A stretch of 64,000 nt of DNA from NCBI GenBank assembly GCA_036346275.1, contig JAYEVK010000385.1, forward strand, positions 1-64,000, given 5' to 3'. Within the stretch, counting starts at the first letter, position 1; every line of letters starts with the position of its first letter. Positions 9,283 through 19,999 of this stretch are shown piece by piece. This stretch comes from Otatea glauca (taxonomy: Eukaryota; Streptophyta; Magnoliopsida; Poales; Poaceae). A program made the translations under genes and the position numbers. The notes under the pieces were generated by a model that worked only from the letters and a program-made list of their open reading frames with translations, did not search any database and was not told the DNA's origin.

Positions 9283-11175
9283 ACGCCCCCCGTCCAGCTA
9301 AGACGTAAAACGAGCCCTCGTCGTCAACTATGATGTAAAACGAGCCCTCGCCGTCCAGCTACGACGTAAAACGAGCACTCGGACACCAGAACCTCCCGAG
9401 AGGCATCTGGGCATCCACGCCGACCAAGGCACCATCAAGCTACGACGTAAAACAAGCACTCGGACACCAGAACCTCCCGAGAGGCATCTCGGCGTCCGCG
9501 CCAACGAAAGCCTCGTCCAGCTATGACATAAAACGAGCCCTAGCCGTCCAGCTACGACGTAAAATGAGCACTCGGACACCAGAACCTACCGAGAGGCATC
9601 TGGGCGTCCACGCCGACCAAGGCCCCGTCCAGAAATGATGTAAAACGAGCCCTCGCCATCCAGCTACGACGTAAAACGAGCACTCGGACACGAAACCTCG
9701 AGGCATCTACCGTCCGTCTTACGCCAAGGCGCCCGTCCACTCTGACGTAAAGCAGGCCCTCGACGTCCAACTACGACGTAGAACTAGCCCTCGTCGTCCA
9801 ACTACGATGTAAAACGAGCCCTCGCTGTCCAGCTATGACGTAAAACGAGCACTCGGACACAAGAACCTCCCCAGAGGCATTTGGGCGTCCACACCGACCA
9901 AGGCGCCGTCTAGCTACGATATAAAATGAGCACTCGGACACCGGAACCTCTCGAGAGGCATCTACCGTCTGCGTCGACCAAGGCGCCGTCCAGCTACGAC
10001 GTAATACGAGCCCTCGCCGTCCAGCTACGATGTAAAACGAGCACTCGGACACCGGAACCTTCCGAAGAGGCATCTGGGCGTCCACGCCGACCAAGGCGCC
10101 GTCCAGCTACGACGTAAAACGAGCACTCGGACACCGGAACCTCCCGAGAGGTATCTGGGCGTCCGCGCCGACCAAGGCCACGTCCAACTACGACGTAAAA
10201 TGAGCCCTCGCCGTCCAGCTACGACGTAAAACGAGCACTCGGACACTGGAACCTCCCGAGAGGCATCTGGGCGTCCACGCCGACCAAGGCCCCGTCCAGC
10301 TACGACGTAAAATGAGCCCTCGCCGTCCAGCTACGACGTAAAACGAGCACTCGAACACTGGAACCTCCCGAGAAGCATCTGGGCATCCATGCCGACCAAG
10401 GCCCCGTCCAGCTACGACGTAAAACGAGCCCTCGCCATCCAGCTACGACGTAAAACGAGCACTCAGACACCGGAACCTCCCGAGAGGCATCAACCGTCCG
10501 TGCCGACCAAGGCGTCGTTCAGCTACGACGTAAAACGAGCCCTCGCCGTCCAGCTACGATGTAAAACGAGCACTCGGACACCAGAACCTCCCGAGAGGCA
10601 TCTGGGCGTCCGCGCCGACCAAGGCCCCATCAAGCTACGATGTAAAATGAGCCCTCGCCGTCCTGCTACGACGTAAAACGAGCACTCGGACACCGGAACC
10701 TCCCGAGAGGCATCTAGGCGTCCGCGCCGGCCAAGGCCCCATCCAGCTACGATGTAAAATGAGCCCTCGTCGTCCAGCTATGATGTAAAACGAGCACTCG
10801 GACATCGGAACCTCCCGAGAGGCATCTGTGCGTCCGCGCCGACCAAGGCCCCGTCCAGCTACGACGTAAAACGAGCCCTCGCCTTCATGCTACGATGTAA
10901 AACGAGCACTCAGACACCAGAACCTCCCGAGAGGCATCTAGGCCTCCGCGTCGGCCAAGGTCCCGTCCAGTTACGACGTAAAATGAGCCCTCGCCATCAA
11001 GCTACAATGTAAAACAAGCCCTCGCCGTCCAGCTACGATGTAAAACGAGCACTCGGACACTGGAACCTCCCGAGAGGCATCTGGGCGTCCGCGCCGACCA
11101 TGGCCCCGTCCATCTACGACGTAAAATGAGCACTAGGACACTGAAACCTCCCGAGAGGCATCTGTGTGTCTGTGT
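9283..11175 (+). repeat. Minisatellite, 112-bp unit with 31-bp subrepeat
   Basis: About 17 tandem units. A full unit is about 112 bp, built from two versions of a shorter motif: GACGTAAAACGAGCACTCGG plus a GAACCTCCCGAGAGGCATC segment and a GCCGACCAAGGC segment, then GACGTAAAATGAGCCCTCGC plus GTCCAGCTAC. Some units have an extra copy of the ~31-bp GACGTAAAACGAGCCCTCGC subunit (e.g. near 11000) and some lack it. CTCCCGAGAG is a perfect dyad. Minisatellites between pol and the 3' LTR are common in Tat-clade elements. Open frames across it merely reflect its periodicity. Confidence 0.92.
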
Positions 11176-11365
11176 AAGGCATCTGAGTGTCCGTGCTTAA
11201 GAGAAACAGCCATTTACCGACTGCCAACCCACGAGGGCTGGATTAGTAGGAAAGGTGCCTAAACAAACTCATCGCATAGACAGATGCCGCGATCAAAAGA
11301 GGAAGAAATTTTGTTATAAGCCGCCTGGTTCGAACGTTACATAATGCTACGTAAGAACCTAACGA

Positions 11366-11596
11366 CTACGCTCGGTGTGCACGCCCGACTGCTTCAATAA
11401 GGGCGCTCCTCGCCTTGAAAAGCTTCGGAACCACCTCGAGCAGCACGTCCACGGCGGCGATATCGCGGGCCACGGCCTCCTCCTCCTCAACTTCAGCCAA
11501 CGCCTAGTCGTACTCAGCCCAGAGCGCAGCTAGAGGGTCCTCCTCCTCCTCGGGCGCCGGTGGAGCGTCGAGTTTGAAGATCAGTGGCAAAGCCAT
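11366..11596 (-). pseudogene. Small acidic antisense ORF (76 codons, one stop)
   Basis: The minus-strand ATG at 11596 opens MALPLIFKLDAPPAPEEEED and continues to a TAG at 11366. It is interrupted by one in-frame TAG at 11504-11506. The product would be acidic (EEEED and EVEEEEAVARD runs). A TATA box lies 59 bp upstream. It could be the first exon of a longer antisense transcript or an independent small gene. I recognise no family. Confidence 0.5.
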
Positions 11597-11654
11597 CAAA
11601 GGTTGCGATGAAAGTTTCTGGACTGGGGATAATCGTTCAAATAAGCAGCGATAT

Positions 11655-11664
11655 CCTTATATAG
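11655..11664 (-). promoter_or_regulatory. TATA box of the small antisense ORF
   Basis: The minus strand reads GGCTATATAAGGATATC, a strong plant TATA box. The antisense ATG is 59 bp downstream. From 11176 to 11365 I see no gene. Confidence 0.55.
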
Positions 11665-11908
11665 CCAGAAGAGGGTAAGCCAAACAGCCCAGGATAGATA
11701 CAGACGCGAAAGACGAAGTGGCCCTCACCAGATTTCGGAGCGGCCAGGAAGGCGTATGGTGAAGGGTTGACAAAACCACGCACGGCGCGTGCAACAAAGT
11801 AATTAAAGGCCTCTGCCGGCGGAGATACCTGCCCGACCAGGTTTGACTGCCACACTCGGTCGGGTTTTACCGACCAAGCCAAAACCCCCGACAGTATCTG
11901 ACGAACTC

Positions 11909-11929
11909 GCTCGGGGGCTCGGGGACTAC
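11909..11929 (+). other. Polypurine-like tract of the Tat element
   Basis: A G-rich run, GCTCGGGGGCTCGGGGACTA, directly precedes the presumed LTR start TGACGAGTAC. This arrangement (CTCGGGG-x-CTAC then TG) is usual in grass Tat elements. Confidence 0.6.
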
Positions 11930-12766
11930 TGACGAGTACTCATACCATGGGTACCCCTAGCGGCCCGGAATGACGAACGGGTTGTCGAGGCCCAGCTGCG
12001 AAAGGCCCCGCGAGTCAACGAAGAACACTCATCCCGACCAAACCAACCGGGCGTCCGATCACGCCATAGGTCGGACTCCCACAAGCCGACCCGAGGCGAG
12101 CGATCTCGCCAAAGGCGAGTGCAGTCACGCGGGCCGTTGGCCACCTGCCCCACACACACTACAGCTCGGAAAGGCCGCACGAAGGCAAGTGGCTCCTTCC
12201 TAAGGTAGCGAGGAGGTCACCAAAGTCAAGCGCGATCTCATCATCGATCCGCTGCAGATGTGAGGATCGCTCCCTCCCGAGGCAGCACGAGCTAGGCATT
12301 GGCGTTAGCATCAGCGGACGTGCAAGAGGTAGGTGCGCCATTTCCGATAGTACGGAAAAATCGCCGATCGGCGAGTCCACCGACCCGGCGTGGGGTAAGT
12401 GGATGCCGATCAAATCACCAAGACCAGGACCGGGACTCCTAGCCTAGGACACCTCATCCTTTCTCCCCGTGTAACCTGCCCCCTCCGAATGTATAAAGGG
12501 AGCGGGGTCCTCGAGGAGAGGGATCCTTTTTCGGTTCTTACGGGCAAAACTGTTCTTGCTCCCACGGGTTCGAGTCCTTAGCTCTCGCTTTGTAATGATG
12601 CGATCATGCGCATCGAAGCAATATAGCACCACCTCACGAACTGGAGTAGGGACATTCGGCCCGAACCAGTATACATCCTAGGCTTCTTGAGTCTAACCAT
12701 TCAAGGATAGGGAACACGTGGCCCCTTGACTAAAAAATTCACTCGCCGGTGCCCGAAACACCGACA
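11930..12766 (+). repeat. 3' LTR of the Tat element (837 bp)
   Basis: It starts TGACGAGTAC after the polypurine tract and ends GAAACACCGACA. A TATA box (GTATAAAGGG) is at 12492-12497, about 275 bp before the end. The exact start is inferred because the 5' LTR is outside the window. Confidence 0.65.
12492..12497 (+). promoter_or_regulatory. TATA box in the Tat LTR
   Basis: TATAAA within GTATAAAGGGAGCGGGG. The position is appropriate for the sense promoter of the LTR. Confidence 0.5.
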
Positions 12767-13824
12767 AAAACCTTGTGTTTACAAGAAGGTTAGTGGGGGC
12801 GCACTTGTAATTCTAATCTTGTATGTGGATGACATATTATTGATTGGACATGACATTCCTATGCTGGAATCCGTTAAGACCTCACTGAAAAATAGTTTTT
12901 CTATAAAGGACTTACAAGAAGCTGCATATATCTTGGGCATAAAGATCTATAGAGATAGAGAGAAAAGGCTAGGTGGATTAAGCCAGAGCACTTACATCAA
13001 CAAGGTGTTGAATCGGTTCAACATGTAGGATGCTAAGAAGGAGTTTTTGCCTATGTCGCATGGAATAAGTCTTAGCAAGACTTAGTGTCCTTCGACTATT
13101 GATAAGTGAGACTGTATGAGTAAGATTCCATATGCTTCGGCCATAGGGTCTATCATGTACACCATATTATATACTCGACCAGATGTATCATATGCTCTAA
13201 GTGTTACGAGAAGATACCAGTCTGATCTAGGTGAAGGTCACTGGACAGCGGTTAAAAACATTCTTAAGTACTTGAAAAGGACTAAAGATGTGTTCCTAGT
13301 TTATGGAGGTGACGAAGAGCTTGTTGTAAATGGTTACACTGATGCAAGTTTCCAAACCGACAAGGATGATTGTCATTCGCAGTCTGGATTTGTATACATT
13401 TTAAATGGAGGGGCAGTGAGTTGGAAAAGTTCCAAATAAGACACGGTTGCTGATTCTATGACGGAGGTCGAGTACATTGCGGCTTCTGAAGTTGCAAAGG
13501 AGTTTATTTGGATAAAGAAATTTATTTCTGAACTAGGTGTGATCCCTAGTGCCTCCAGCCCAATGAATTCTATTGTGATAATAATGAAGCCATTGCGTAG
13601 GCCAAGGAGCCAAGGTCCAATCAAAAGTCCAAACACATACTAAGACGATGTCATCTTATTCATGAGATTGTGGATAGAAGAGATGTAAAGATATGCAAAG
13701 TACACACAAATTCAAATGTTGCTGATCTATTGACAAAGCCTCTCACACAGCCAAAGCATGAGGCACACACAAGAGCTATGGATATTAGATACTTAAATGA
13801 TTGACTCTGGTGCAAGTGAGAGAC
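12767..13824 (+). pseudogene. Copia pol: reverse transcriptase C-terminus and RNase H
   Basis: The frame opens KPCVYKK and contains the catalytic LYVDDILLIG motif (codons at 12822-12833), then AAYILGIKIYRD and YINKVLNRFNM. Next are IPYASAIGSIMY and TRPDVSYALSV, then RNase H with NGYTDASFQTDKDD, GGAVSWKSSK and TEVEYIAASE. Stops occur at 13026-13028, near 13083 and near 13437, and the last part (13560-13800, with PLTQPKHEAHTRA-like sequence) is frameshifted. This copy is dead as assembled. These motifs place it in the Tork/Angela (BARE-like) group. Confidence 0.88.
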
Positions 13825-15206
13825 TGTTGGAGATATGCCCTAGAGGCAATCATAGGGATAATTATATTTCCTTATGTTCTGATTAATTATTTTGTTCCTT
13901 GAATATTATCGTTATTATTTATTAACATGTATGTGACTTGTTTGTGAAACTCTATATATGACTTTGTGATGATTATTCTAAAGTGATCCCTAGTCGATAA
14001 ACATATGAGGACACATATGAATAGACCAGCATATGTATTAGTTGACGATCATATTTCACGGGTCATAGATATGGAGATATCAAACCAATAATATGGACAC
14101 ATCTTAGAGAACATAGAGTTGGATCGACCCACCTTGAGACACTGCGAGAACATTATAATCTTCTTATCATCAATTGGTCTCATATACAATGTGTATGCTA
14201 TATCCTTATACTTGAAGTTGGCGCATGTACTCAAAATGTGTAATGACTTACTTAGGGGTTGCCAAACGCTACTCCGTAATTGGGTAGTTATAAAGGAGGC
14301 TTTCGGGTTTGTCATGAAGCTTGCTGCGAAGCATGATCGATCAAGATGGGATTTGTCCCTCCATTCAACGGAAGAGATATATCTAGGCCTCTCGAGTAGT
14401 CGGATTCCAAAAATGCATGGCCATACTACTCGCGGTTAAAGAGTTAACCTTAGTTGGGGATTCTGAGTCACGTGATCGAGAAAGAGTGGTCGAGCTAACT
14501 AAACAAGGATGGCATGTACTCGCCTTGAGTTTGACCGATATCATGAGGCAAAGGGAAATGCATATAGCTAAGCATTGTTTAGGTTCGTCTGATGTGATCT
14601 TTACATATACTCGAGATTCGGCACGTCCTGCTAGGGACCGCTACCGATTAATGGTCGAGTAAGAGTACTCAGGCCATGTCTAGGTATACGTGAACCTATA
14701 AGGTCGCACGCTTAAAGGGTTGGGACCTAATTCGGATGGTGATCTGAATTTTGATGGGTTTTAAGTTTCTAATGGACCTCTAAGGTAGAGCCCATTATGA
14801 GGCGTCTATTTAAAAGGAGGGAGTGCTGGCTTTAGAGAAAAAGAGACGGTAAGAATTCAAAATTTTTGAAACCCTAGCCGGTACCCCTCCTATACCTAGA
14901 ACTGCGTAGCCGACGCTAGCACTCCAGCACGTGGTGTCCCGGCCCCATACGTGTGGATACCTTGGAGGCATTGCTGCGAAGCTTCAACGCTAGGACGATC
15001 CGCAACCTGTGATGATCACAAGTAGTTGTTGGAGGAGGTGCGATGCTATACGACTATATCTACACCACCTCGCTACATCGACTCTACTTCCGCTACGGGT
15101 CTGCTCGTCTAGTGGTAATTCTGTGATCTATAACTTGCAATAGTTCATTTGTTACGTGGTAGAAAATTTTGATTTTACGCTAGAGTAGCCTACCCGTTTC
15201 CCAACA
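13825..15206 (+). repeat. Copia 3' LTR (1382 bp)
   Basis: It begins TGTTGGAGATATGCCCTAGA directly after GAGAGAC and ends CGTTTCCCAACA at 15206. The start is characteristic of BARE/Angela-type LTRs. The ends are inverted TGTTGG/CCAACA. It contains no convincing ORF. The 5-bp flank after it is GTGCA; the partner is outside the window. Confidence 0.9.
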
Positions 15207-15421
15207 GTGCAATCATCAGTGGTTCAAACAAAATAGACATACACAAATAATCTCAAGTCCCATATCTGAAATTTTGTACCAAAAAAATATCTAGATGATC
15301 TTGTTGGAGGGAGCGGAGGTCAGGCGACTGTAGCTTGCCGTCGACGTTGCTGATGAGGTCACCGCTGCTGCTGATGGAGCTGCTACCGCATCTTCTGAGG
15401 TATTGTCAAAGAGAGGATGGC
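15207..15421. other. Unassigned sequence between copia LTR and the nest
   Basis: About 215 bp of non-coding DNA that continues, after removal of the nested element, at 52497. The GCCGTCGACGTTGCTGATGA stretch resembles sequence at 55590-55620, and GGAGGGAG precedes it in both places, so the two may be related copies. Confidence 0.5.
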
Positions 15422-15426
15422 AAGAC
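15422..15426. repeat. Target-site duplication AAGAC (left)
   Basis: AAGAC directly precedes TGTGAGGACC. The same five bases follow the other end of the element at 52492-52496. This proves that the whole 37-kb block is one insertion locus. Confidence 0.9.
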
Positions 15427-16964
15427 TGTGAGGACCCGAATCCACTGATTCGAACCCACTGTGTTTACCGCGCTAGTCCCAGGATCAACGCTAGTGCACA
15501 CAGCTCAACATTTGTACATATCACATCATACTCAACGATAATAGAAATAATAGTTCATTTATTGATATAGCTAAATGTATGATCTTATGACCAACTTACA
15601 TTATTAAGCCACGTAGGGCAAGACTGGTAATATAAGCTAATAATTAAGCGTGACAAGAGAAAGCGTAGATAGCTCATCAGTTCACCACAGGCAACCGACA
15701 AGGCTCGGACCCTAATGACTCGTGTCTTCCTGGACTTCCTCTTCCAACACAGGTGTAGATTCTTAAACTGTCGATTATTGTTGTTTGGCAAGGGTGAGTA
15801 CTTAAGCACTCAACAAGTTGTGCACAGAATGCAATTCTATGTATCTATATGTAAGGCTTATTCCAATGGATAGGCTATCATGGCTATTTTGCAATAAGCA
15901 GCATTTATGAACAAGTATAATAAATAGATTGTAAAGACTTGTAAAACAAATAGTAATAATAAATAGATTCAGTATTTCTCAAGTAAACCAAGTTTCCAAT
16001 CCTAAGTCAATTTCCATCTTCCACATGGCATTCCGCCACCCCAATCAAATTGTCCATTTAATTAAGCTAACCCTTAACTGTAATTCCCGAGCATTGCTCA
16101 ATTCCGCGTGCACGGCTATCCGAATAGTTTCACACTCTGCAGAGGTTATGAACTTTACCCACGTGATACAACCAAACACCACCAAGACGAGTGATTATAA
16201 CAAAGCCTTTACAATGCGCTGGCTTAACCCGATACTACCCGCTAAGGTTTCAACACCGGTGGACTGGTTACCACATCCGGGCCCCCTCTTGCGCCATGTG
16301 AATTACTCCATAACTCGGGAACTCACACGACCACGATAGTACCAAAATTAAGACATTGCAAATTACTCAGCTAGGCTGGCCCATACCAGACATGTGGTTG
16401 CATGATTAACTCATGTCAAAGGCTTGCAAGGTTAAGTCCTTAGAGTGATCAAGGCAAGACTTCCACATACCCTCTGCCCATCGGGCCCACCTTGGCATAC
16501 TCGCCCCTTGTCACTTGCCCCAATCTAAGTGATTATCACCCCGTTGATTACCAAGCACCACGTGCCATCAACAATTCAACATCATTGCGTGACATGACTC
16601 GCCACAACACTCAATCTCATCGTGTGATCCCACATGACACACAAGTTCATAACATTGTTGCATATTCCATTAATCAAGATTTATTATCAATGATTCCAAT
16701 ACATGTGATGACGTGGCATGGCTAAGCAACTAATACGAACTAATCCTCCAATGTTGATTATAATTACTAACCAACTATATTGAACCAATCTAGGGTGACA
16801 ATGGATCATGGCATACAATGACAAGGTAGGGTATAGATCAATCTGGTACATTAGCTAAGCCCAATCTAATTTGAAACCATTGTATACTTGAAATATATGC
16901 AATAGGGTAAAACAAATATAGCAATTTTATAACATGGGTTCAACATGATCAAAGCACAACTTTC

Positions 16965-17044
16965 CTTGGAATAGGTTCTGATCTGGTTCTGGAACTTGCT
17001 CTTGAGTTGCTGGATCTTCCTCCGAAGCGTCGCACAATTCAACG
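16965..17044 (-). promoter_or_regulatory. Putative LTR mini-exon, family 1 (80 nt)
   Basis: On the minus strand a TACGCGTAG acceptor precedes an ATG-free purine-rich stretch whose open frame contains ASEEDPATQEQVPEPDQNLF. It ends CAAG before GAAAGT, a mutated form of the GCAAGT donor seen in the solo LTR of the same family. Sequence and position match the family-2 segment at 26326-26406. Confidence 0.45.
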
Positions 17045-17850
17045 TCTACGCGTACCGAAGGAGAAAAACAAATAAATACCAAAACAGAGAGCAATTGAAC
17101 TCCAAAAATCAAATAAAATTCACCATTAAATAGATATCAATTTTACAAATTTTTAGAAATTTGAATCACTCAAATCCGAGTTAAATTGCAAAAGATATAG
17201 CCTTTTGAAGTTTGAAATAAATACTCAAATTGTAAAAATCAGAAAATCAGAATTAACAGATTTATTTTTAAATCGAAAACAGATTTATTGCGTCATCATG
17301 ACGTCATATGTGGCGTCCACCGCTCGACCAATCGAGCACGACCGTGTCCCGGTGCATAGACACGGTCCACGGAACCTCCTCCGTCTCACAGTGAACCGGC
17401 AGATGGCGCCTCGGTCGTGCATGCGCCACGCCTTGCATGATCGGTTGGTCGCCCGCACGGTTCAATCTAATCCACGTAAACACGATCGAAAGGCCCGGTT
17501 GTTCGCGGCGGCGGAACCTCACCCTCGCTTCTGGTCGGACGGCCCACGGTTCACCCGCCAACAATGGCGACGCCGCCACGAGGCTTCTTGGACATGGAGA
17601 AGATGGCGAACCCGACGGCGATCCGACGGCGTTCAGCCGACGAGACCTTACCGATTCGATGCGTAGCTTCCGGTGAACCCAGATCTGGGACCAACGCGGC
17701 GTAGAACGGCTCGGCGGCGTTTTCGATCAAAACTCGGCGGTGCACCTGGCTGCGGCGAGGTCTCAGCGGTTGCTCTTGGGCTCCACGGCGGCGGCGCTTT
17801 AGCGGAAAGGTGCGGCGGAACAACGATGAATCAAGGCCTACGGGTGGTGG

Positions 17851-17858
17851 CTTATATA
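17851..17858 (-). promoter_or_regulatory. LTR promoter TATA box (outer element, left LTR)
   Basis: The minus strand reads GGCGCTATATAAGCCACC, a strong TATA box upstream of the GC-rich leader block. The same box occurs at 51815-51822 in the other LTR. Confidence 0.6.
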
Positions 17859-18517
17859 GCGCCGCCGACGCCGCAAGCGGTGACCTAAGTCGGCACGACG
17901 ATGAACTCGCGAAGAACTTCGGAATCCGGCGACGCAGCGGAGGCGAACTCCGATGTCCATCCGATCTTCAATCAACGGGCGAGATCTCCCGAGGCGTGGT
18001 ACAATCCGGCTCGACACGATATCTAACGGCGGCGATTAATTCCTTTCCTTTCGCTCCCTTAATCCGAGCCGTCCAGCGGATCCAACGAACAACGATCTTA
18101 GGGTTTCCATACCAACTCCACCGCCCGATCACGATCTATCGGCTCGAGGCGGTTGGGCAGACGATCACGCGCATGCATCGGAGTTGGGCGAGGCCCAATC
18201 TTGTTCATGCCGATTTTAAAGGTTTTCCATTTAAAATAATTCTGAAATTCATTTAATTTGTTTTAGGCAAATAAATTATCAGGAAAAATCCCAGAAAAAT
18301 CTCAAAAATACTTTGAGACATTCTGGACTCCAATAAAATATTTTTGGCAAAACTTTATTTTAACTTTGCACAGATTTAAATAAATTTGAGCAAAAGGGTA
18401 ATAAACTTAATTTAAAATTAATTCAGATAAATCCAGAAAATCCAAATAAATTCCAGAAAATAATAAATGCACATTTAAACAATAAAATTTAATTAAGCCA
18501 AATTTTGGGTTGTTACA

Positions 18518-18533
18518 AACCTTCCCCCCTTAA
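18518..18533 (-). other. Polypurine tract of outer element
   Basis: On the minus strand TTAAGGGGGGAAGGTT directly precedes the LTR start TGTAACAACC. It is the plus-strand DNA primer. Confidence 0.85.
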
Positions 18534-18558
18534 CAGAATCTCGACCCGAGATTCAGAG

Positions 18559-19999
18559 CTAACTAGAGAATAGGTTCGGGAATTCTGACTTCAAATCTTC
18601 TTCTCGCTCCCAAGTGGCTTCACTTTCGGAATGATTGCTCCCCTGAATTCTGCAAAAGCGAATAGACTTGCTCCTGGTCTTGCGCTCCATAACCTCCAAA
18701 ATTCTAACCGGTTGCTCTTTGTAAGTCAAATCTTCTTGCAGCTCTATTGCATCCAACGGGGTTTGCTCTGTTGGCACTCTGAGACACTTCTTAAGCTGTG
18801 ACACATGGAATACATCATGCACTCCTGCCAAGGACTGAGGCAACTCTAACTGATACGCTACCTCTCCTCGACGGCTCAGAATCTTGAACGACCCACGTAT
18901 CTTGGTGCAAGCTTCCCTTTAACATGAAATCTTTTAACGCCCTTAAGAGGGGTAACCCTGAGATACACATAATCTTCTGGCTCAAAACTCAAATCTCGAC
19001 GACGGTGATCTGCGTAGCTCTTTTGCCTTGACTGTGCTATATTTAACCTTTCTCTAATCATTGCGACTTGATTTTCGGCTTCCTCGAGAATATCTGGCCC
19101 AAAAACCAAACGCTCTCCTGTTTCATTCCAATTTAACGAAGTACGACAAGCACGTCCATACAACGCCTCAAATGGTGACATTTGCAAGCTAGCTTGATAG
19201 CTATTGTTGTAACTGAACTCTGCATACGGCAAACATTTATCCCAAGACGTAGCATAAGCTAAAGCACAAGCTCTCAACATATCCTCTAAAATCGATTTAC
19301 TCTTTCGATCGACCATGCGTCTGCGGGTGATATGTTGTACTGAAATTCAGACGAGTCCCCATTGCTTCATGCAACTTGTTCCAAAACCTTGAGGTGAATT
19401 GGGTTCCTCTGTCTGACACAATCTTCTTGGGCACTCCATGCAAACAAACAATCCTTGACATGTACAACTCTGCTAAACGATCTCCCGAGTAAGTGGTCTT
19501 TACCGGGAGAAAATGAGCGACCTTGGTTAGACGATCCACAATAACCCAAATGGAATCGTAACCTCTCTGAGTTTTAGGTAAACCGGTGATAAAGTCCATT
19601 CCGATTTCCTCCCACTTCCATTCCGGAATTTTCAATGGCTGCAACAAACCAGCGGGTCTTTGATGCATGGCCTTTACTCTCTGACATACGTCACATAGAG
19701 CAACATGCTCAGCAACTTCACGCTTCATATTAGGCCACCCAAAATCTCTCTTTCAAATCTTGATACATCTTAGCACTTCCTGGATGAATCGAGTACTTAG
19801 AATCGTGAGCTTCCTCAAGAATCAATTGCTTTAGTTCCTTTTTATCCGGCACACAAATTCGGCCTTTGCAGAACATGGTTCCTTGCTCATCCAGAGTGAA
19901 ATCCATGGCTAGGCCTTCGTCCTTTTTAGCCTTGATCTTAGAAACTTTATCGTCATCTTTCTGGCCTTCTCTAATCTGATCCTCCAGTGTTGGCTTCAC
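18559..19999 (-). pseudogene. Outer element integrase and chromodomain (frameshifted)
   Basis: Minus strand. The N-terminal zinc-binding region has EEAHDSKYSIHPGSAKMYQD and VALCDVCQRVKAMHQRP (His and Cys pairs). The DDE core has MDFITGLPKTQRGYDSIWVI (first Asp), KKIVSDRGTQFTSRFW (second Asp) and an HPQT motif whose following Glu region is damaged. The C-terminal part has DYVYLRVTPLKGVKRF and HDVFHVSQLKKCL. It ends in a chromodomain with KEQPVRILEVMERK, SESEATWEREEDLKSEF. Frameshifts fall near 18870, 19310 and 19735. The chromodomain is thought to tether integration to heterochromatin in this clade. Confidence 0.88.

Larger units (their letters stand above)
1..12766 (+). mobile_element. Tat-clade Ty3/gypsy retrotransposon, 3' portion (interrupted)
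   Basis: The window starts inside this element. In order: the last codons of pol (to 326), a duplicated non-coding block, an antisense gene (minus strand), a 112-bp minisatellite, a short antisense ORF, a G-rich polypurine tract and a 3' LTR ending in CCGACA at 12766. A long antisense ORF with a Transposase_28 domain between pol and the 3' LTR is typical of grass Tat-clade (Retand-like) elements. The body is split by a Tekay-type insertion at 1430-5545. Upstream pol, gag and the 5' LTR would lie left of the window. The base after the LTR is directly copia pol sequence, so the element probably sits inside a copia element. Confidence 0.8.
12767..15206 (+). mobile_element. BARE/Angela-like Ty1/copia element, 3' portion
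   Basis: The end of the reverse transcriptase, RNase H, a GAGAGAC polypurine tract and a complete 3' LTR are present. The left border coincides exactly with the end of the Tat LTR. The simplest reading is that the Tat element inserted into this copia pol gene, leaving the 5' part beyond the window. The base run after the Tat LTR is AAAAC, the expected right copy of the 5-bp target duplication. Confidence 0.85.
15427..18517 (-). repeat. Family-1 LTR, intact (3' LTR of outer element, 3091 bp)
   Basis: On the plus strand it runs from TGTGAGGACC to GGTTGTTACA. It keeps both empty insertion sites: GGCAA at 15690-15694 and TCACA at 16323-16327, matching the sites filled in the other LTR. It contains the mini-exon-like segment at 16965-17044 and a GC-rich leader block at 17300-18200 with a minus-strand TATA box. 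The open frames inside the GC-rich block look compositional. Confidence 0.93.

Noticed and set aside
9283..11175. Regular repeats that could be taken for a CRISPR array or a long coding repeat
   Set aside because: The units are contiguous 112-bp copies without unique spacers, in a plant retroelement. The open frames are a by-product of the periodicity.
17204..18256. Several open frames in family-1 LTRs
   Set aside because: They are antisense or sense frames of the GC-rich leader. They change between the left LTR, right LTR and solo LTR and match no family.
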